A stretch of DNA of 64,000 nucleotides from Streptomyces aureocirculatus. Its GTDB lineage: Bacteria > Actinomycetota > Actinomycetes > Streptomycetales > Streptomycetaceae. Position 1 is the first letter of the stretch. Each line of letters opens with the position of its first letter. The stretch covers positions 1-64,000 of the forward strand of contig NZ_JOAP01000031.1 of the NCBI RefSeq assembly GCF_000720475.1. Reading direction: 5' to 3'. The translations under genes and the position numbers were made by a program. A model generated the notes under the pieces. The model made no database searches. It had not been told where the DNA came from and saw only the letters and a program-made list of their open reading frames with translations. Of this stretch, positions 25,620-34,707 are shown in pieces.

Positions 25620-27374
25620 TCAGTCGGCGCGGGCCGCGACGGTCGTTCCGCGCGGACCCGCGACGCTCATGCGTCCTGCGCGGAACGTGACGGTCACCTC
25701 GGGGCCTGTGCCCGCCGGGTCGTCCGGGCGGTACCGGTCCCGGCCCGCGGGGACGAGGGTCAGTGAGAGTGGCTTGGTGGGGACTTCGGCCGCGGCGATG
25801 CCGCCGACCGCGTCGAGCGAGTACCAGCCGGTGATCGGCCCGGTCCGGGTCGTGAGGGTGACATAGGTGCGGACGTCTCCGCCGTGGAACAGGGTGGCGC
25901 CCAGTTCGACACCGCGAAGGGGGCCGAAGTCCCGTTCGAGTGCGGCGCGTTCCCTGCGGCCCTCGCGGCTCTTCCCGTCGAGCAGGTCCCTCACGCGCCG
26001 CTCGTTCGCCCGGAAGTCGGCGGCCGTGGCACCGGCACTGCCGCCCGGCTTCTTCCCCGTACCCGCCTTCGGCTTCGGCTTCGGCTTCGGCTTCGGCGGG
26101 AAGAGTGTGGTGAGGGCGTCCGCGCCGGTGGCGGAGACCGTGATCCCGCCCCCTGCGGACTTCACGTCGAACGAACCGCCGGAGCGCAGCGTGTACTTCC
26201 CGACGGCGGCGGCCGCCCCCGGGGCAGGGGCCGTGGGCGTCCTGGGGGTGGGGAGCGGTTTGCCTGCGATCAGCGCGGGGCCCACCTTCTTCAGAAGAGC
26301 CTCGGCGGACATCTTGGGCTTGTTGGAGGTGATCGCGATCGCCCGCTGTTCCCGGGGAATCCACAGGACGACGGCGTCGTGCCCCACCTGGCCGCCGCCT
26401 CCGGAGCTCGCGAGGAACGGCTTGCCGTGGACGGACGCGTCGAAGGCGACCCAGCCGGGTGTCTCCGCGCGGCCTTCCCCCAGGTCGTGCCCCGGCTTGC
26501 TGATGGCCTGCACCGACTCGGCCGTGACCAGCTCGGCGGTGAACAGCGCCCGGGTCCAGGCCGCCAGGTCACCGGCGGTCATCGCCAGGCTGCCGTTGCC
26601 CTCCAGCGCCCAGTGCGGGCCTGTGAAGTCGCCCCGTTCGCCGGTGCGCCCGCCCTCCAGGTACCCGGTGGCCCGGGGCCCGGCCGGGGCCGGCTTCCCT
26701 TCCCAGAAGCCTCCCGTGACTCGTCCGCCCGGCAGCCGCAGCATCTTCGACGCCGTGTACTCGCGGTACGTCGTACCTGACACCTTCTCGATGATCAGCG
26801 CGAGCAGGGTGTAGCCGGCGTTGGAGTACGCGTACCCACCGCCCGGCCGGAACGCCACCTCCAGTTGGCTGATCGCCTTCAGGGCCGCATCGCGGTCCAG
26901 GGGTTCGTGGTCCTCGCCGTGCGATCCCTTCAGGCCGCCGGTGTGCAACAGGAGCTGCCGCACCGTGACTTCGGCCACCGGCCCTGTCAGCCGCCCCGGC
27001 AGCAGGTCGCCCGCCCGGTCGTCGAGCCGCAGCCTGCCGTCGTCGACGAGGTTGAAGACGGTCGCGGCGGTGACGGCCTTGGTGACCGATCCGATGCTGA
27101 ACACGGTGTCCGTCGTGTTCGGTGTCCCGGCGGCGTCGTCGGCCGAACCGTACGCCGCCAGGCAGTCGGCCCTCCCCGCGGTCGTCACCGCGATCGAGCC
27201 GCTGAACCCGGCCCGCTCCCACCGCTCGAACGCCGAGTCCATCCGGGGGTCACACGTGGCCCGCGCGCTGCCGCCGTCCGCATCCGGTGCCGGTGCGTCA
27301 GCGCCTCCGGTACAGGCGGCCAGCACACCCACCGCCGCCGTCGCGGTCGCCACCGCCAGGTACTTGTTGGTCAT
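25620..27374 (-). CDS. Lipoprotein serine hydrolase (class C beta-lactamase / D-Ala-D-Ala peptidase-like)
   Basis: A 584-residue lipoprotein. A signal peptide ends at the lipobox LAAC (Cys21). The penicillin-binding fold has the nucleophile motif S96-V-T-K99 (SIGSVTKAV), a Tyr-x-Asn motif near residue 190 (YAYSNAGYTL) and a late VGHDA segment in place of KTG. A Lys-Pro repeat linker and a beta-rich C-terminal domain follow. It should act on the outer face of the membrane on peptidoglycan-like or beta-lactam substrates; this is inferred. Linkage to the two-component system suggests cell-envelope sensing. Confidence 0.88.
   Translation of the reverse strand: MTNKYLAVATATAAVGVLAACTGGADAPAPDADGGSARATCDPRMDSAFERWERAGFSGSIAVTTAGRADCLAAYGSADDAAGTPNTTDTVFSIGSVTKAVTAATVFNLVDDGRLRLDDRAGDLLPGRLTGPVAEVTVRQLLLHTGGLKGSHGEDHEPLDRDAALKAISQLEVAFRPGGGYAYSNAGYTLLALIIEKVSGTTYREYTASKMLRLPGGRVTGGFWEGKPAPAGPRATGYLEGGRTGERGDFTGPHWALEGNGSLAMTAGDLAAWTRALFTAELVTAESVQAISKPGHDLGEGRAETPGWVAFDASVHGKPFLASSGGGGQVGHDAVVLWIPREQRAIAITSNKPKMSAEALLKKVGPALIAGKPLPTPRTPTAPAPGAAAAVGKYTLRSGGSFDVKSAGGGITVSATGADALTTLFPPKPKPKPKPKAGTGKKPGGSAGATAADFRANERRVRDLLDGKSREGRRERAALERDFGPLRGVELGATLFHGGDVRTYVTLTTRTGPITGWYSLDAVGGIAAAEVPTKPLSLTLVPAGRDRYRPDDPAGTGPEVTVTFRAGRMSVAGPRGTTVAARAD
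26067..26096. repeat. Hexanucleotide repeat CTTCGG x5 in the lipoprotein gene
   Basis: Five perfect copies encode a Lys-Pro repeat (KPKPKPKPK) in the linker between the hydrolase domain and the C-terminal domain. Whole-unit changes would stay in frame. Confidence 0.85.
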
Positions 27375-27487
27375 GTGCGGCACCGTACGAAGGGGGGTGC
27401 GAACCGGATGTGAACGAGCGTCAGTCCTCCGGGCCCGCCTCGGCGTCGCGCAGCAACTCGGCCGCGCGCGCCCCGCCTCCCACCCGT

Positions 27488-27503
27488 TCTACATTGCTGT
27501 AGA
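27488..27503. promoter_or_regulatory. Short inverted repeat upstream of the membrane-protein gene
   Basis: TCTACA-TTGC-TGTAGA lies 77 bp upstream of the GTG at 27580 and overlaps an AT-richer stretch with a possible TAGATT -10 box. It resembles BlaI/MecI-type operators, but no such regulator gene is in the window. Confidence 0.4.
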
Positions 27504-27579
27504 TTCTAGTGCTCCAGGCGGCGTCCAGCGCGTCTCGGGCGCCTGACCACGGTGACTACTGCGACCAACGGAGACGGGT

Positions 27580-28215
27580 GTGACCACGCGACTGCGTCCG
27601 GAGGACCGGGCCGACTTCGAGTGGGTGCTGACGCTGGCCCTGGACGTCACGGACATCCGTACCGCCCTGGACCGGGGCCCGGTCGCCTCCTGCGCGGCCG
27701 CCCTGCGCGCCCGGGCCCTGTCCGACGCCGACGCGATAGCCGCCCCGGCAGCCGACGAGTACCGGGCCTATCTGCGGGCACGCGCCGCCGTGGTGCCCGT
27801 GTCCGGGCCACCGGTACCGTCCCCCGGGGTCCCGAGGACCGGCCCGGTGGCCGAGTCGCGCCTCCTCGCTCTCGGGGTCCTCGCTCCGGTCCTCTCCGCC
27901 GTCGCGGCCACGGTCTTCCTGCTGTTCGGGTACGGGATCCGGCTCGCCACACCCGAGAGCGGCGTCGCGTCGACCCTCGTCACCGCCGGGTGGACCAGCG
28001 CCCTGGTGACGGCGGTCAGCACCGGCGTCGGCCTCGGCGCGCTGCTGGCCACAGCGGTACGCTCGCGCACCTCCCACAGGACCGCCCACCGGCTCACCGT
28101 GCACAACCCGGAAGCCGAACGGGCCCGCGCCGCCTGGCACCAGGCACTCCTTGACCGCGGCCTCCTGCCCTACCTGCGCGGACAGCTCACGGTCGGCCCG
28201 CCCTCCGCCGACTGA
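27580..28215 (+). CDS. Hypothetical membrane protein with two central spans
   Basis: A 211-residue protein starting at GTG 27580 (GGAGA 8 nt upstream). Residues 1-65 form a soluble helical domain (RADFEWVLTLALDVTDI). A Pro-rich linker leads to two membrane helices (LLALGVLAPVLSAVAATVFLLFG and ALVTAVSTGVGLGALLATAV), and a charged helical C-terminus follows. I do not recognise a family. It could be a small membrane-anchored partner protein, but no function can be stated. Confidence 0.65.
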   Translation: MTTRLRPEDRADFEWVLTLALDVTDIRTALDRGPVASCAAALRARALSDADAIAAPAADEYRAYLRARAAVVPVSGPPVPSPGVPRTGPVAESRLLALGVLAPVLSAVAATVFLLFGYGIRLATPESGVASTLVTAGWTSALVTAVSTGVGLGALLATAVRSRTSHRTAHRLTVHNPEAERARAAWHQALLDRGLLPYLRGQLTVGPPSAD

Positions 28216-28237
28216 CTCTTTCCGTCGGCCGCCCGCC

Positions 28238-29863
28238 TCACAGACGCGTGTCCCGGTGGACGGGTTCGCCGTCGACGACGGTGAGCAGGACCGGGAGGTC
28301 CGGGAGTTCCGTGGCCGCGGTGGTGAGCGGGTTGTCGCCGAAGGCGGTCAGGTCGGCGCGGTGGCCGACTGCGATGCGGCCTGCCTCGTGTTCCTCGCCT
28401 GCCGCGTACGCGGCGTTGACGGTCATGCCCTGGAGGGCTTCCAGGGCGGTGAGCGCCTGCTCCGGGCCGTGCGGCGGGCGGGTGAGGTCACGGCTCGGCC
28501 GGCGGTGGCGGGCTCCCGCCATGACGCCGAGCGGTGGGTGGGGGGCGATGGGCCAGTCGGAGCCGAGGACGACGACGGCACCGGAGTCGTGCAGGTCGCG
28601 GCAGCGCCACGCGCGGGAGGCACGCTCCTCGCCGAGGCGGCGTGACCAGTTGTCGGTGTGGTCGGCCCGGGTGAAGTCGCAGCAGTGGGTCGGCTGCATG
28701 GAGGCGACGACGCCCAACTCGGCGAAGCGGCGCAGGGTGTCGTCAGGGACGGTCTCGATGTGCTCGACCCGGTGCCGCACCGGCCGGCTGTCCTCGGCCT
28801 TGGCCTTCTGGACGGCGTCGAGGACGTGGCGTACGGCCGCGTCCCCGATGGCGTGGGTGGCGGAGGGCACCCCGGCGCGGTGGAGTTCACCGATGACGCG
28901 GGTGTACTCCTCGGGGTCGGGCCAGAAGGCGTGCCGGGACTCGCCGTGGCAGTCCGGGTGTTCGAGCCATGCGGTGCCGTTGTCGATGGTGCCGTCCATG
29001 AAGATCTTCACGCCGCGGGTCTGCCACAGCCTGCCGCCCGCGCCCTGTTGTGCGATGAGCGCGCGCACACCGTCCATGCCGGTGCCGGGCTGGCACCAGG
29101 GGGCCACCCGCAGCCGCAGTGGCAGCCGCCCGGCCTCGTCGAGCTCTTCGTAGAAGGCGAGGCTGTCGCCGTTCGCGTCCATGACGTGGCCGCCGGTGAG
29201 GCCCGCGGCGGCCATGGCACGCAGCGCGGCGGCGAGGCGTTCGCGGCGCTCCGCGCGGGTGGGCTGCGGGGCGACACGCTCCACGAGCGCACAGGCGGCG
29301 TCTTCCAGGAGCAGGCCGGTGGGGCGGCCTGCGGCGTCGCACACCACCTCCGCGGTGGCCTGGTCGAAGGTGCGCGGTCCTGCGACACCGGCCAGTTCGA
29401 GGGCACGGCGGCTCGCCAGCATGGAGTGCGCGTCGAAGAGCAGCAGCAGGGCGGGCACGCCGTCGAGGACGGCGTCGAAGGGGGCGGTCTCGACGGGCCC
29501 TCCGGCGAAGACGTTGGGGTCGAGGCCCCACCCCCGCAGCCAGGCTCCGGGAGCGAGGTCGCGCACCGCGCGGGCGAGTGCCGACCGCGCCTGCTCCACG
29601 TCGGTGCAGCCCGTCAGGTCGAGACCGTGTGTCAGGTCGGCGCCGGACACGGGGTGGATGTGACCGTCGACCAGGCCCGGGGTCACCACCGCGCCGCCCA
29701 GGTCGAGGACCGTGGTCGAAGTGTCCGCGAGCGCACGGATCTCTCCGTCGTCGCCGAGAGAGGTGATGCGTCCGTCGGCCGCCGCGAGGGCGGTGTGGGG
29801 CAGCAGCTCGCCGGTGACCGGGTCGAGCAGACGGGCCGAGAGGAGGACGAGGGAGGTGCGCAC
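28238..29863 (-). CDS. Amidohydrolase family 3 (YtcJ-like) metal-dependent hydrolase
   Basis: A 541-residue enzyme. The start is the GTG at 29863 with AAGGAG 6 nt upstream. The N-terminal metal motif is VDGHIHP; further metal or catalytic His lie in ATHAIGDAAV and RHRVEHIE, and the terminal Asp in VLGSDWPIAPH. A composite beta domain (AGRIAVGHRADLTAFGDNP) closes the fold. The family hydrolyses C-N bonds, often N-formyl or N-acyl compounds. The adjacent TetR regulator and NCS1 permease suggest catabolism of an imported nitrogen compound. Confidence 0.9.
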   Translation of the reverse strand: MRTSLVLLSARLLDPVTGELLPHTALAAADGRITSLGDDGEIRALADTSTTVLDLGGAVVTPGLVDGHIHPVSGADLTHGLDLTGCTDVEQARSALARAVRDLAPGAWLRGWGLDPNVFAGGPVETAPFDAVLDGVPALLLLFDAHSMLASRRALELAGVAGPRTFDQATAEVVCDAAGRPTGLLLEDAACALVERVAPQPTRAERRERLAAALRAMAAAGLTGGHVMDANGDSLAFYEELDEAGRLPLRLRVAPWCQPGTGMDGVRALIAQQGAGGRLWQTRGVKIFMDGTIDNGTAWLEHPDCHGESRHAFWPDPEEYTRVIGELHRAGVPSATHAIGDAAVRHVLDAVQKAKAEDSRPVRHRVEHIETVPDDTLRRFAELGVVASMQPTHCCDFTRADHTDNWSRRLGEERASRAWRCRDLHDSGAVVVLGSDWPIAPHPPLGVMAGARHRRPSRDLTRPPHGPEQALTALEALQGMTVNAAYAAGEEHEAGRIAVGHRADLTAFGDNPLTTAATELPDLPVLLTVVDGEPVHRDTRL

Positions 29864-29968
29864 GGGGGCTCCTTTGGGCAACTCGGTGCGGGGTGGGTGC
29901 CGAGGTGGGCCGGTCCGACGGGCGGGGCGGAGTCGGGGCCCGGGGCGGTGGGTTCAGTCGTTGCTCAC

Positions 29969-29984
29969 CGCTTTGGTCAAAGCG
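29969..29984. promoter_or_regulatory. Palindrome upstream of the amidohydrolase gene
   Basis: CGCTTTG-GT-CAAAGCG is a perfect 7-bp inverted repeat, 106 bp upstream of the amidohydrolase start and next to the TetR gene stop. It is a candidate operator. Confidence 0.4.
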
Positions 29985-29999
29985 CGTGGGGGGTGGACT

Positions 30000-30689
30000 T
30001 CAGCCGGTGCGCCCGGACGGCGACCGCCCGCCCGGGGCGTCAGCCCGGACAGGGGCCGGAACGGCGTCCAACGTACCGACGGGAAGCCCCAGTTCGCGTT
30101 CCGCCGTGGCGATGGGCAGCCGCCGCACCACAGGCAGGTCCTCTCCGCCGTCGGCGCCGTTGACGAGCATGCCGAGTCCGTCGAGGACGACGAGGATCTG
30201 TACGGCCGTCACCAACGGGTCGCCGGTGCGGAACTCACCGGCGTCGACGCCGTCGCGAATGAGCGCTTCGAGGCGGTCGCGCCAGGCGTTCTCCTGGACG
30301 CCGACGCGTTCACGCAGGGCGGGGCGGTAGCGGCTGAGGTGCCGCGCGTTGAGCCAGAGGCGGCTGATGTCGTCGTACGCCTCCCCCGACGCGCGCGCGA
30401 AGAACCGTGCCAGATGCCGGGTGGGCGTGGCGCCGCACCGGTCGGCCGGGAGGAGTTCGTCGAGTTCCGAGCCGACGGCGGCGCCATAGGCCTCGGCCAC
30501 CAGGTCGTCAGCGGCGGGGAAGTAGTGACTGATCAGCCCCGGGCGGACGCCGAGCTCGTCGGCGACGCGTCGCAGGGTGATGCACTCAAGCCCCTCGGTC
30601 AGTGCGACAGAAGCGGCAGCGGCAACGATTTCCGCACGTCTGGCGGCCGGAGATTTACGGATTCGCTTGTTCGGAACGCTTGACGGCAT
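30000..30689 (-). CDS. TetR family transcriptional regulator
   Basis: A 229-residue TetR protein with the N-terminal helix-turn-helix (IVAAAASVALTEGLECITLRR, DELGVRPGLISHYFPAADDLV) and a variable helical ligand domain. The start MPSSVPNKR at 30689 is preferred to an upstream TTG. It is divergent from the NCS1 permease gene and precedes the amidohydrolase on the same strand, so it probably regulates both. Confidence 0.9.
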   Translation of the reverse strand: MPSSVPNKRIRKSPAARRAEIVAAAASVALTEGLECITLRRVADELGVRPGLISHYFPAADDLVAEAYGAAVGSELDELLPADRCGATPTRHLARFFARASGEAYDDISRLWLNARHLSRYRPALRERVGVQENAWRDRLEALIRDGVDAGEFRTGDPLVTAVQILVVLDGLGMLVNGADGGEDLPVVRRLPIATAERELGLPVGTLDAVPAPVRADAPGGRSPSGRTG

Positions 30690-30698
30690 GGAATCGAT

Positions 30699-30723
30699 GC
30701 TATTGAGTGTGCGACCAATAAGC
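30699..30723. promoter_or_regulatory. Imperfect inverted repeat between TetR and permease genes
   Basis: GCTATTG and CAATAAGC flank 10 bp, with one bulged base, in the 68-bp divergent promoter region. It is a plausible TetR operator. Confidence 0.45.
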
Positions 30724-30757
30724 AAGCAGGTGGCTGACCAGCATCCGGAGGGGCCCT

Positions 30758-32200
30758 ATGGCGTCCACGATTCCCGATCCGCACCAGGGCACCTGCACCG
30801 ACCGCCAGGGAGCGCCGCCCGCCGACCGGGCGGGGCGCGTCGAGACCCACGGCATCGACCACATCCCCGAGCGGGAACGACACGGCCACCCGCGGCAGTT
30901 GTTCGCCGTCTGGGCGGCGGCGAACGTCAACTACCTCAACCTCGTGGTCGGCGGCACCCTCGTCCTCATGGGCCTGACCCTGGCGCAGGCCTTCGCGGTG
31001 ATCGTGGCGGGCAACCTGTTCTGGATCCTCACGGGCCTTCTCGCCATACCCGGCCCCGCGGCGGGCGCACCCAGCGAAGTGGTCACCCGCGCGATCTACG
31101 GAATCCGCGGCAACCGCGTGCACAACGCGGTCATCGGCTGGATGATCTCCGTCTGCTACTTCGCCCTGAACCTGGCCGCCGCCGCGACCGCCGCCTTCTC
31201 CCTCGTCGAGAAGGCCGGCCTCACCGCGAGCACCGGCGTCAAGGTCGTCGTCGTACTGGTCATCGCCGCGCTCACCCTCACCATCGGCGTCTACGGCCAC
31301 GGCATGATCATGAAGTTGTATCTGCCGATCACTCTGACTCTCACCGCCGTGTTCGCCGTCGTCGCGGTCGGCGTGTTGCGGCACACCGACTTCGCGTACA
31401 CACCCTCAGCGACGCCGACCGGCGCCGAGCTGTGGGCGGTGCTCCTCGCCGGAGTCACCCTCATGGGTGCCGGGCCGCTCTCGTACACCACCAGCGCGGA
31501 CTTCGCCCGCTATCTGCCGCACACCGCGTCCCCGCGGGCGGTCATGGGCTGGACGGCGCTCGGCGGTTTCGTGCCGAGCGTCGTCGTGGGCGCACTGGGG
31601 GCCTGCGCCGCGACCGCGGTCGACATGACGGACCCGCAGTCGGGGCTCCAGGAGATCCTGCCGGGCTGGTTCGGCCCGGTCTTCCTGTTCGCCCTGGTCC
31701 TCGGCACCGTCGCTCTCAACGCCCTGACCGCCTACAGCGCGGGGCTCGCCCTCCAAGCCGTCGGGATCCGCGTCCGCCGCTCCCTGAGCGTGCTCGCCGA
31801 CGGCACCGCCGCCGTCTCCCTGACCCTGTACGGGCTCCTCGTCTCCGACTTCCTCGACACCGTGAGCAACGTCCTCCAACTCACCGTCGTCCTGCTCGGC
31901 CCCGCCACGGCCGTGTACGCCACGGACATCCTGCTGCGCCACAACCGCTACGACGGGCCCGCCCTGGTGGACGAGACTCCCGGCGGCCCCTGCTGGTACA
32001 CCGCCGGTGTCAACATGGCGGGCGCACTCGCCCTCACCGGCGGCGTCACCGTCTCCGCTCTGTGCGTGGACACCCTCTACACCGGGCCGATCGCCCACGC
32101 CCTGGGCGGCACGGACCTCGCCCTGCCCGCCGGCATCGTCGTCTCCTCGGGCCTCTACGCCCTTCTGACGCGCGCGGCGGGCGGGCTTCGGCGGCTCTAG
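30758..32200 (+). CDS. NCS1-type purine/cytosine permease
   Basis: A 480-residue transporter with about 12 membrane spans. After a charged cytoplasmic N-terminus (ETHGIDHIPERERHG, the typical start of the family) comes FAVWAAANVNYLNLVVGGTL; later GAGPLSYTTSADFARYLP is the characteristic central loop. It likely imports a nucleobase or related compound by cation symport. ATG 30758 has GGAGG upstream. Its stop codon overlaps that of the convergent catalase gene by 4 bp. Confidence 0.9.
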   Translation: MASTIPDPHQGTCTDRQGAPPADRAGRVETHGIDHIPERERHGHPRQLFAVWAAANVNYLNLVVGGTLVLMGLTLAQAFAVIVAGNLFWILTGLLAIPGPAAGAPSEVVTRAIYGIRGNRVHNAVIGWMISVCYFALNLAAAATAAFSLVEKAGLTASTGVKVVVVLVIAALTLTIGVYGHGMIMKLYLPITLTLTAVFAVVAVGVLRHTDFAYTPSATPTGAELWAVLLAGVTLMGAGPLSYTTSADFARYLPHTASPRAVMGWTALGGFVPSVVVGALGACAATAVDMTDPQSGLQEILPGWFGPVFLFALVLGTVALNALTAYSAGLALQAVGIRVRRSLSVLADGTAAVSLTLYGLLVSDFLDTVSNVLQLTVVLLGPATAVYATDILLRHNRYDGPALVDETPGGPCWYTAGVNMAGALALTGGVTVSALCVDTLYTGPIAHALGGTDLALPAGIVVSSGLYALLTRAAGGLRRL

Positions 32201-34467
32201 GACAGCGGCGCGAACCGCTCCCACACCCGGTGCTCCCCCAGCATCCCGGTGACCTGGTCCAGGGCCTCGGACGCGGCGGCGGTGACCACCACGCCGGGGT
32301 CGTCCACGGGCACACCGGCGGCGGCGAGGGCCGCTTCGGCGTCGGCCCAGCCGCCGATCGCCTTGCCGTGCCGGTAGGCCTCACCGATCATCAGGAGCAC
32401 CCGCGGGTCCACCACACCCGTCGCGTCCGGCTCCCCGGCCTTGGCGTCCCTGGCCCCGTACGCGTCACTGCCCGGGCCCGGCGCGCCCGCCAGGAGCACG
32501 GCGTCGAACTCGACCGAGCGGGCGGTCGCGTAACTCCGCTGTACGGTGACCGGGTCGCCGCCCTGGTCGAGCTTGCCGCCGGTGGGGGCGACCACGAGCG
32601 GCACGAGGCCCGCCGCCGACAGGGCGTCACGAGCGGCCCGCACGCCGTCCAGGTCGCCGGTACCGTCGGTGACGATGGCGACCACACGGCCTTCCGCCGG
32701 CCAGACCCGGCCCAGTTGGGAGAGCGCGGGACTGGTACCGACGGGCTCGATGGCCACCGTGGGTTCCGGAGCGGGCAGGCCGAGGCCGGCGGCGACCGGG
32801 CGGCACAGCTCCGGGTCGATGTTGGCCAGGACCTGCAGACCCCGTTCCTTGATGGCCTGCTCGTAGCACTTGCCCAGCTCGAAGGTGTAGGCCGCGATGA
32901 TGTGCTCACGCTCCACCGCGCTCATGCTCTGCCAGAAGAGCCGCGGCTGGCTGAAGTGGTCGTCGAAGGACTCGGGGGCCTTGCGGACCTTCGTGGCCTC
33001 GGGCACCGTCACCGGGGTCTCGATGTACGCACCCGTGTCCGCGCCGGCGAGGAACGGGCAGCCGCCGTCGAGGGAGTTGGGGCGGTAGGGGGCGACGCCC
33101 GAGTGCACGGCCGTCTGGTGCATGCCGTCGCGCAGCATGTCGTTCACCGGCGAGTGCGGGCGGTTGATCGGGATCTGGCCGAAGTTGGGGCCGCCGAGCC
33201 GGCTGATCTGGGTGTCCAGGTAGGAGAAGAGGCGTCCGGCGAGGAGCGGGTCGTCGGTGACGTCGATCCCGGGGACGAGATGGCCGGGGTGGAACGCGAC
33301 CTGCTCGGTCTCGGCGAAGTAGTTGGTCGGGTTGGCGTTCAGCGTCATCAGCCCGATGGGCTGCACCGGGGCCAGTTCCTCCGGGACGATGTTGGTCGGG
33401 TCGAGCAGGTCGATGCCCTCGAAGGTCTGCTCGGGGTTGTCGGGGAACGTCTGGATGCCCAGCTCCCACTGCGGGTAGGCACCCGACTCGATGGCGTCGG
33501 CCAGGTCACGCCGGTGGAAGTCGGGGTCGATGCCGTTGACGAGCTGCGCCTCCTCCCACACCAGCGAGTGGACGCCGAGCTTCGGCTTCCAGTGGAACTT
33601 CACCAGGGTGGTGGCTCCCTCGGCGTTCACCAGGCGGAAGGTGTGGACGCCGAAGCCCTCCATCATGCGGTACGAGCGGGGGATGCCCCGGTCGGACATG
33701 TTCCACAGGGTGTGGTGGGTGGCCTCGGTGTGCAGCGTGACGAAGTCCCAGAAGGTGTCGTGGGCGCTCTGCGCCTGCGGGATCTCCCGGTCCGGGTGCG
33801 GCTTCCCGGCGTGGATGATGTCCGGGAACTTGATCGCGTCCTGGATGAAGAAGACGGGGATGTTGTTGCCCACCAGGTCGAAGGTGCCTTCGCCGGTGTA
33901 GAACTTCGTCGCGAAGCCGCGGGTGTCACGCACCGTGTCGGACGATCCGCGCGAACCGAGGACCGTGGAGAAGCGGACGAAGACCGGGGTCTCCACGTCC
34001 TTGCCGAGAAAGGCCGCCTTGGTCACCGAGGCGGCGGTGCCATAGCCCTGGAAGATGCCGTGGGCGGCCGCGCCCCGGGCGTGGACGACGCGCTCCGGGA
34101 TCCGTTCGTGGTCGAAGTGAGTGATCTTCTCCCGCAGGTGGTGGTCCTGGAGCAGCACGGGACCCCGCGGCCCGGCCTTCAGGGAGTGGTCCGTCTCGTA
34201 GAGCCGGTTGCCCTGGGCGGTCGTCAGGCGTTCCTCGCTCTGCGCCCGGACGTGCTCGTCGGCGCCGGTGGGGCGGCCCGTGGGGCTCACCGGCGCGGGG
34301 GCACGCTGGTCGGGCTTCGGCGGCAGGGGTTCCCTGGGCTCGACCGGTTCGGCGAAGGGCGCCGGTTCCGGTCCGGGCCTGCCGGGGATGCCGGGCGGCA
34401 CCTGCCTCCCGGTCAAGGCGTCCGTGGCCTTCTGCGCCACCTTCTCGATCGGGTTCTTCTCGCTCAT
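32197..34467 (-). CDS. katE: Large-subunit clade 2 catalase (HPII-type)
   Basis: A 756-residue heme catalase with the long N-terminal extension and the C-terminal flavodoxin/DJ-1-like domain (GRVVAIVTDGTGDLDGV) that mark the large clade. Catalytic His129 (ERVVHARGAAAHG), Asn202 (VGNNIPVFF) and the proximal heme Tyr in RLFSYLDTQISRLG are present. It dismutates hydrogen peroxide in the cytoplasm. ATG 34467 has GGGAAAG upstream. A near-ideal sigma-B-type promoter lies 58-81 bp upstream, fitting a stress or stationary-phase catalase. Confidence 0.95.
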   Translation of the reverse strand: MSEKNPIEKVAQKATDALTGRQVPPGIPGRPGPEPAPFAEPVEPREPLPPKPDQRAPAPVSPTGRPTGADEHVRAQSEERLTTAQGNRLYETDHSLKAGPRGPVLLQDHHLREKITHFDHERIPERVVHARGAAAHGIFQGYGTAASVTKAAFLGKDVETPVFVRFSTVLGSRGSSDTVRDTRGFATKFYTGEGTFDLVGNNIPVFFIQDAIKFPDIIHAGKPHPDREIPQAQSAHDTFWDFVTLHTEATHHTLWNMSDRGIPRSYRMMEGFGVHTFRLVNAEGATTLVKFHWKPKLGVHSLVWEEAQLVNGIDPDFHRRDLADAIESGAYPQWELGIQTFPDNPEQTFEGIDLLDPTNIVPEELAPVQPIGLMTLNANPTNYFAETEQVAFHPGHLVPGIDVTDDPLLAGRLFSYLDTQISRLGGPNFGQIPINRPHSPVNDMLRDGMHQTAVHSGVAPYRPNSLDGGCPFLAGADTGAYIETPVTVPEATKVRKAPESFDDHFSQPRLFWQSMSAVEREHIIAAYTFELGKCYEQAIKERGLQVLANIDPELCRPVAAGLGLPAPEPTVAIEPVGTSPALSQLGRVWPAEGRVVAIVTDGTGDLDGVRAARDALSAAGLVPLVVAPTGGKLDQGGDPVTVQRSYATARSVEFDAVLLAGAPGPGSDAYGARDAKAGEPDATGVVDPRVLLMIGEAYRHGKAIGGWADAEAALAAAGVPVDDPGVVVTAAASEALDQVTGMLGEHRVWERFAPLS

Positions 34468-34524
34468 CACTTTCCCAACGGTCGAGTGTGTCCCGGGCCG
34501 CAGCCCCGCCTCTGCGTCGCATGA

Positions 34525-34548
34525 GTACCCGAACATCTGTCGGTAAAC
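34525..34548 (-). promoter_or_regulatory. Sigma-B-type stress promoter for the catalase
   Basis: On the minus strand GTTT is followed by exactly 14 nt and GGGTAC, matching the actinomycete general-stress consensus GTTT-N14-16-GGGTA(C/T). The predicted leader is about 50 nt. Confidence 0.75.
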
Positions 34549-34621
34549 CTGCGGAACACCTGGTGGGAGTAAAAGCTGCCCCAGGACGACCAGGACGATC
34601 GCTCACGGTGCGGTGCCGCCC

Positions 34622-34646
34622 GTTTACCCGGACAGTGGAAGGGCAC
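34622..34646 (+). promoter_or_regulatory. Possible sigma-B-type promoter for the small gene at 34708
   Basis: GTTT, a 15-nt spacer and GGGCAC (one mismatch to GGGTAC) lie 62 bp upstream of the small Lys/Gly-rich protein gene. Confidence 0.45.
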
Positions 34647-34707
34647 GCGTCCGGCATCCCGCCGGGCGAGGCGGGTGTCATGTGCACGCACGAGGAAAGG
34701 AGCGGCC

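Noticed and set aside
27424..27540. Short minus-strand coding-like stretch ending RAAELLRDAEAGPED
   Set aside because: It has no start codon, contains several codons rare in Streptomyces, and is bounded by a stop; more likely promoter DNA of the gene at 27580.
30577..34524. Very long plus-strand open frame (over 1300 codons) opposite the catalase
   Set aside because: It is the GC-bias shadow of katE and the permease; codon content and protein composition (Val/Gly/Arg/His-rich) are not protein-like, while katE on the other strand has full catalytic motifs.
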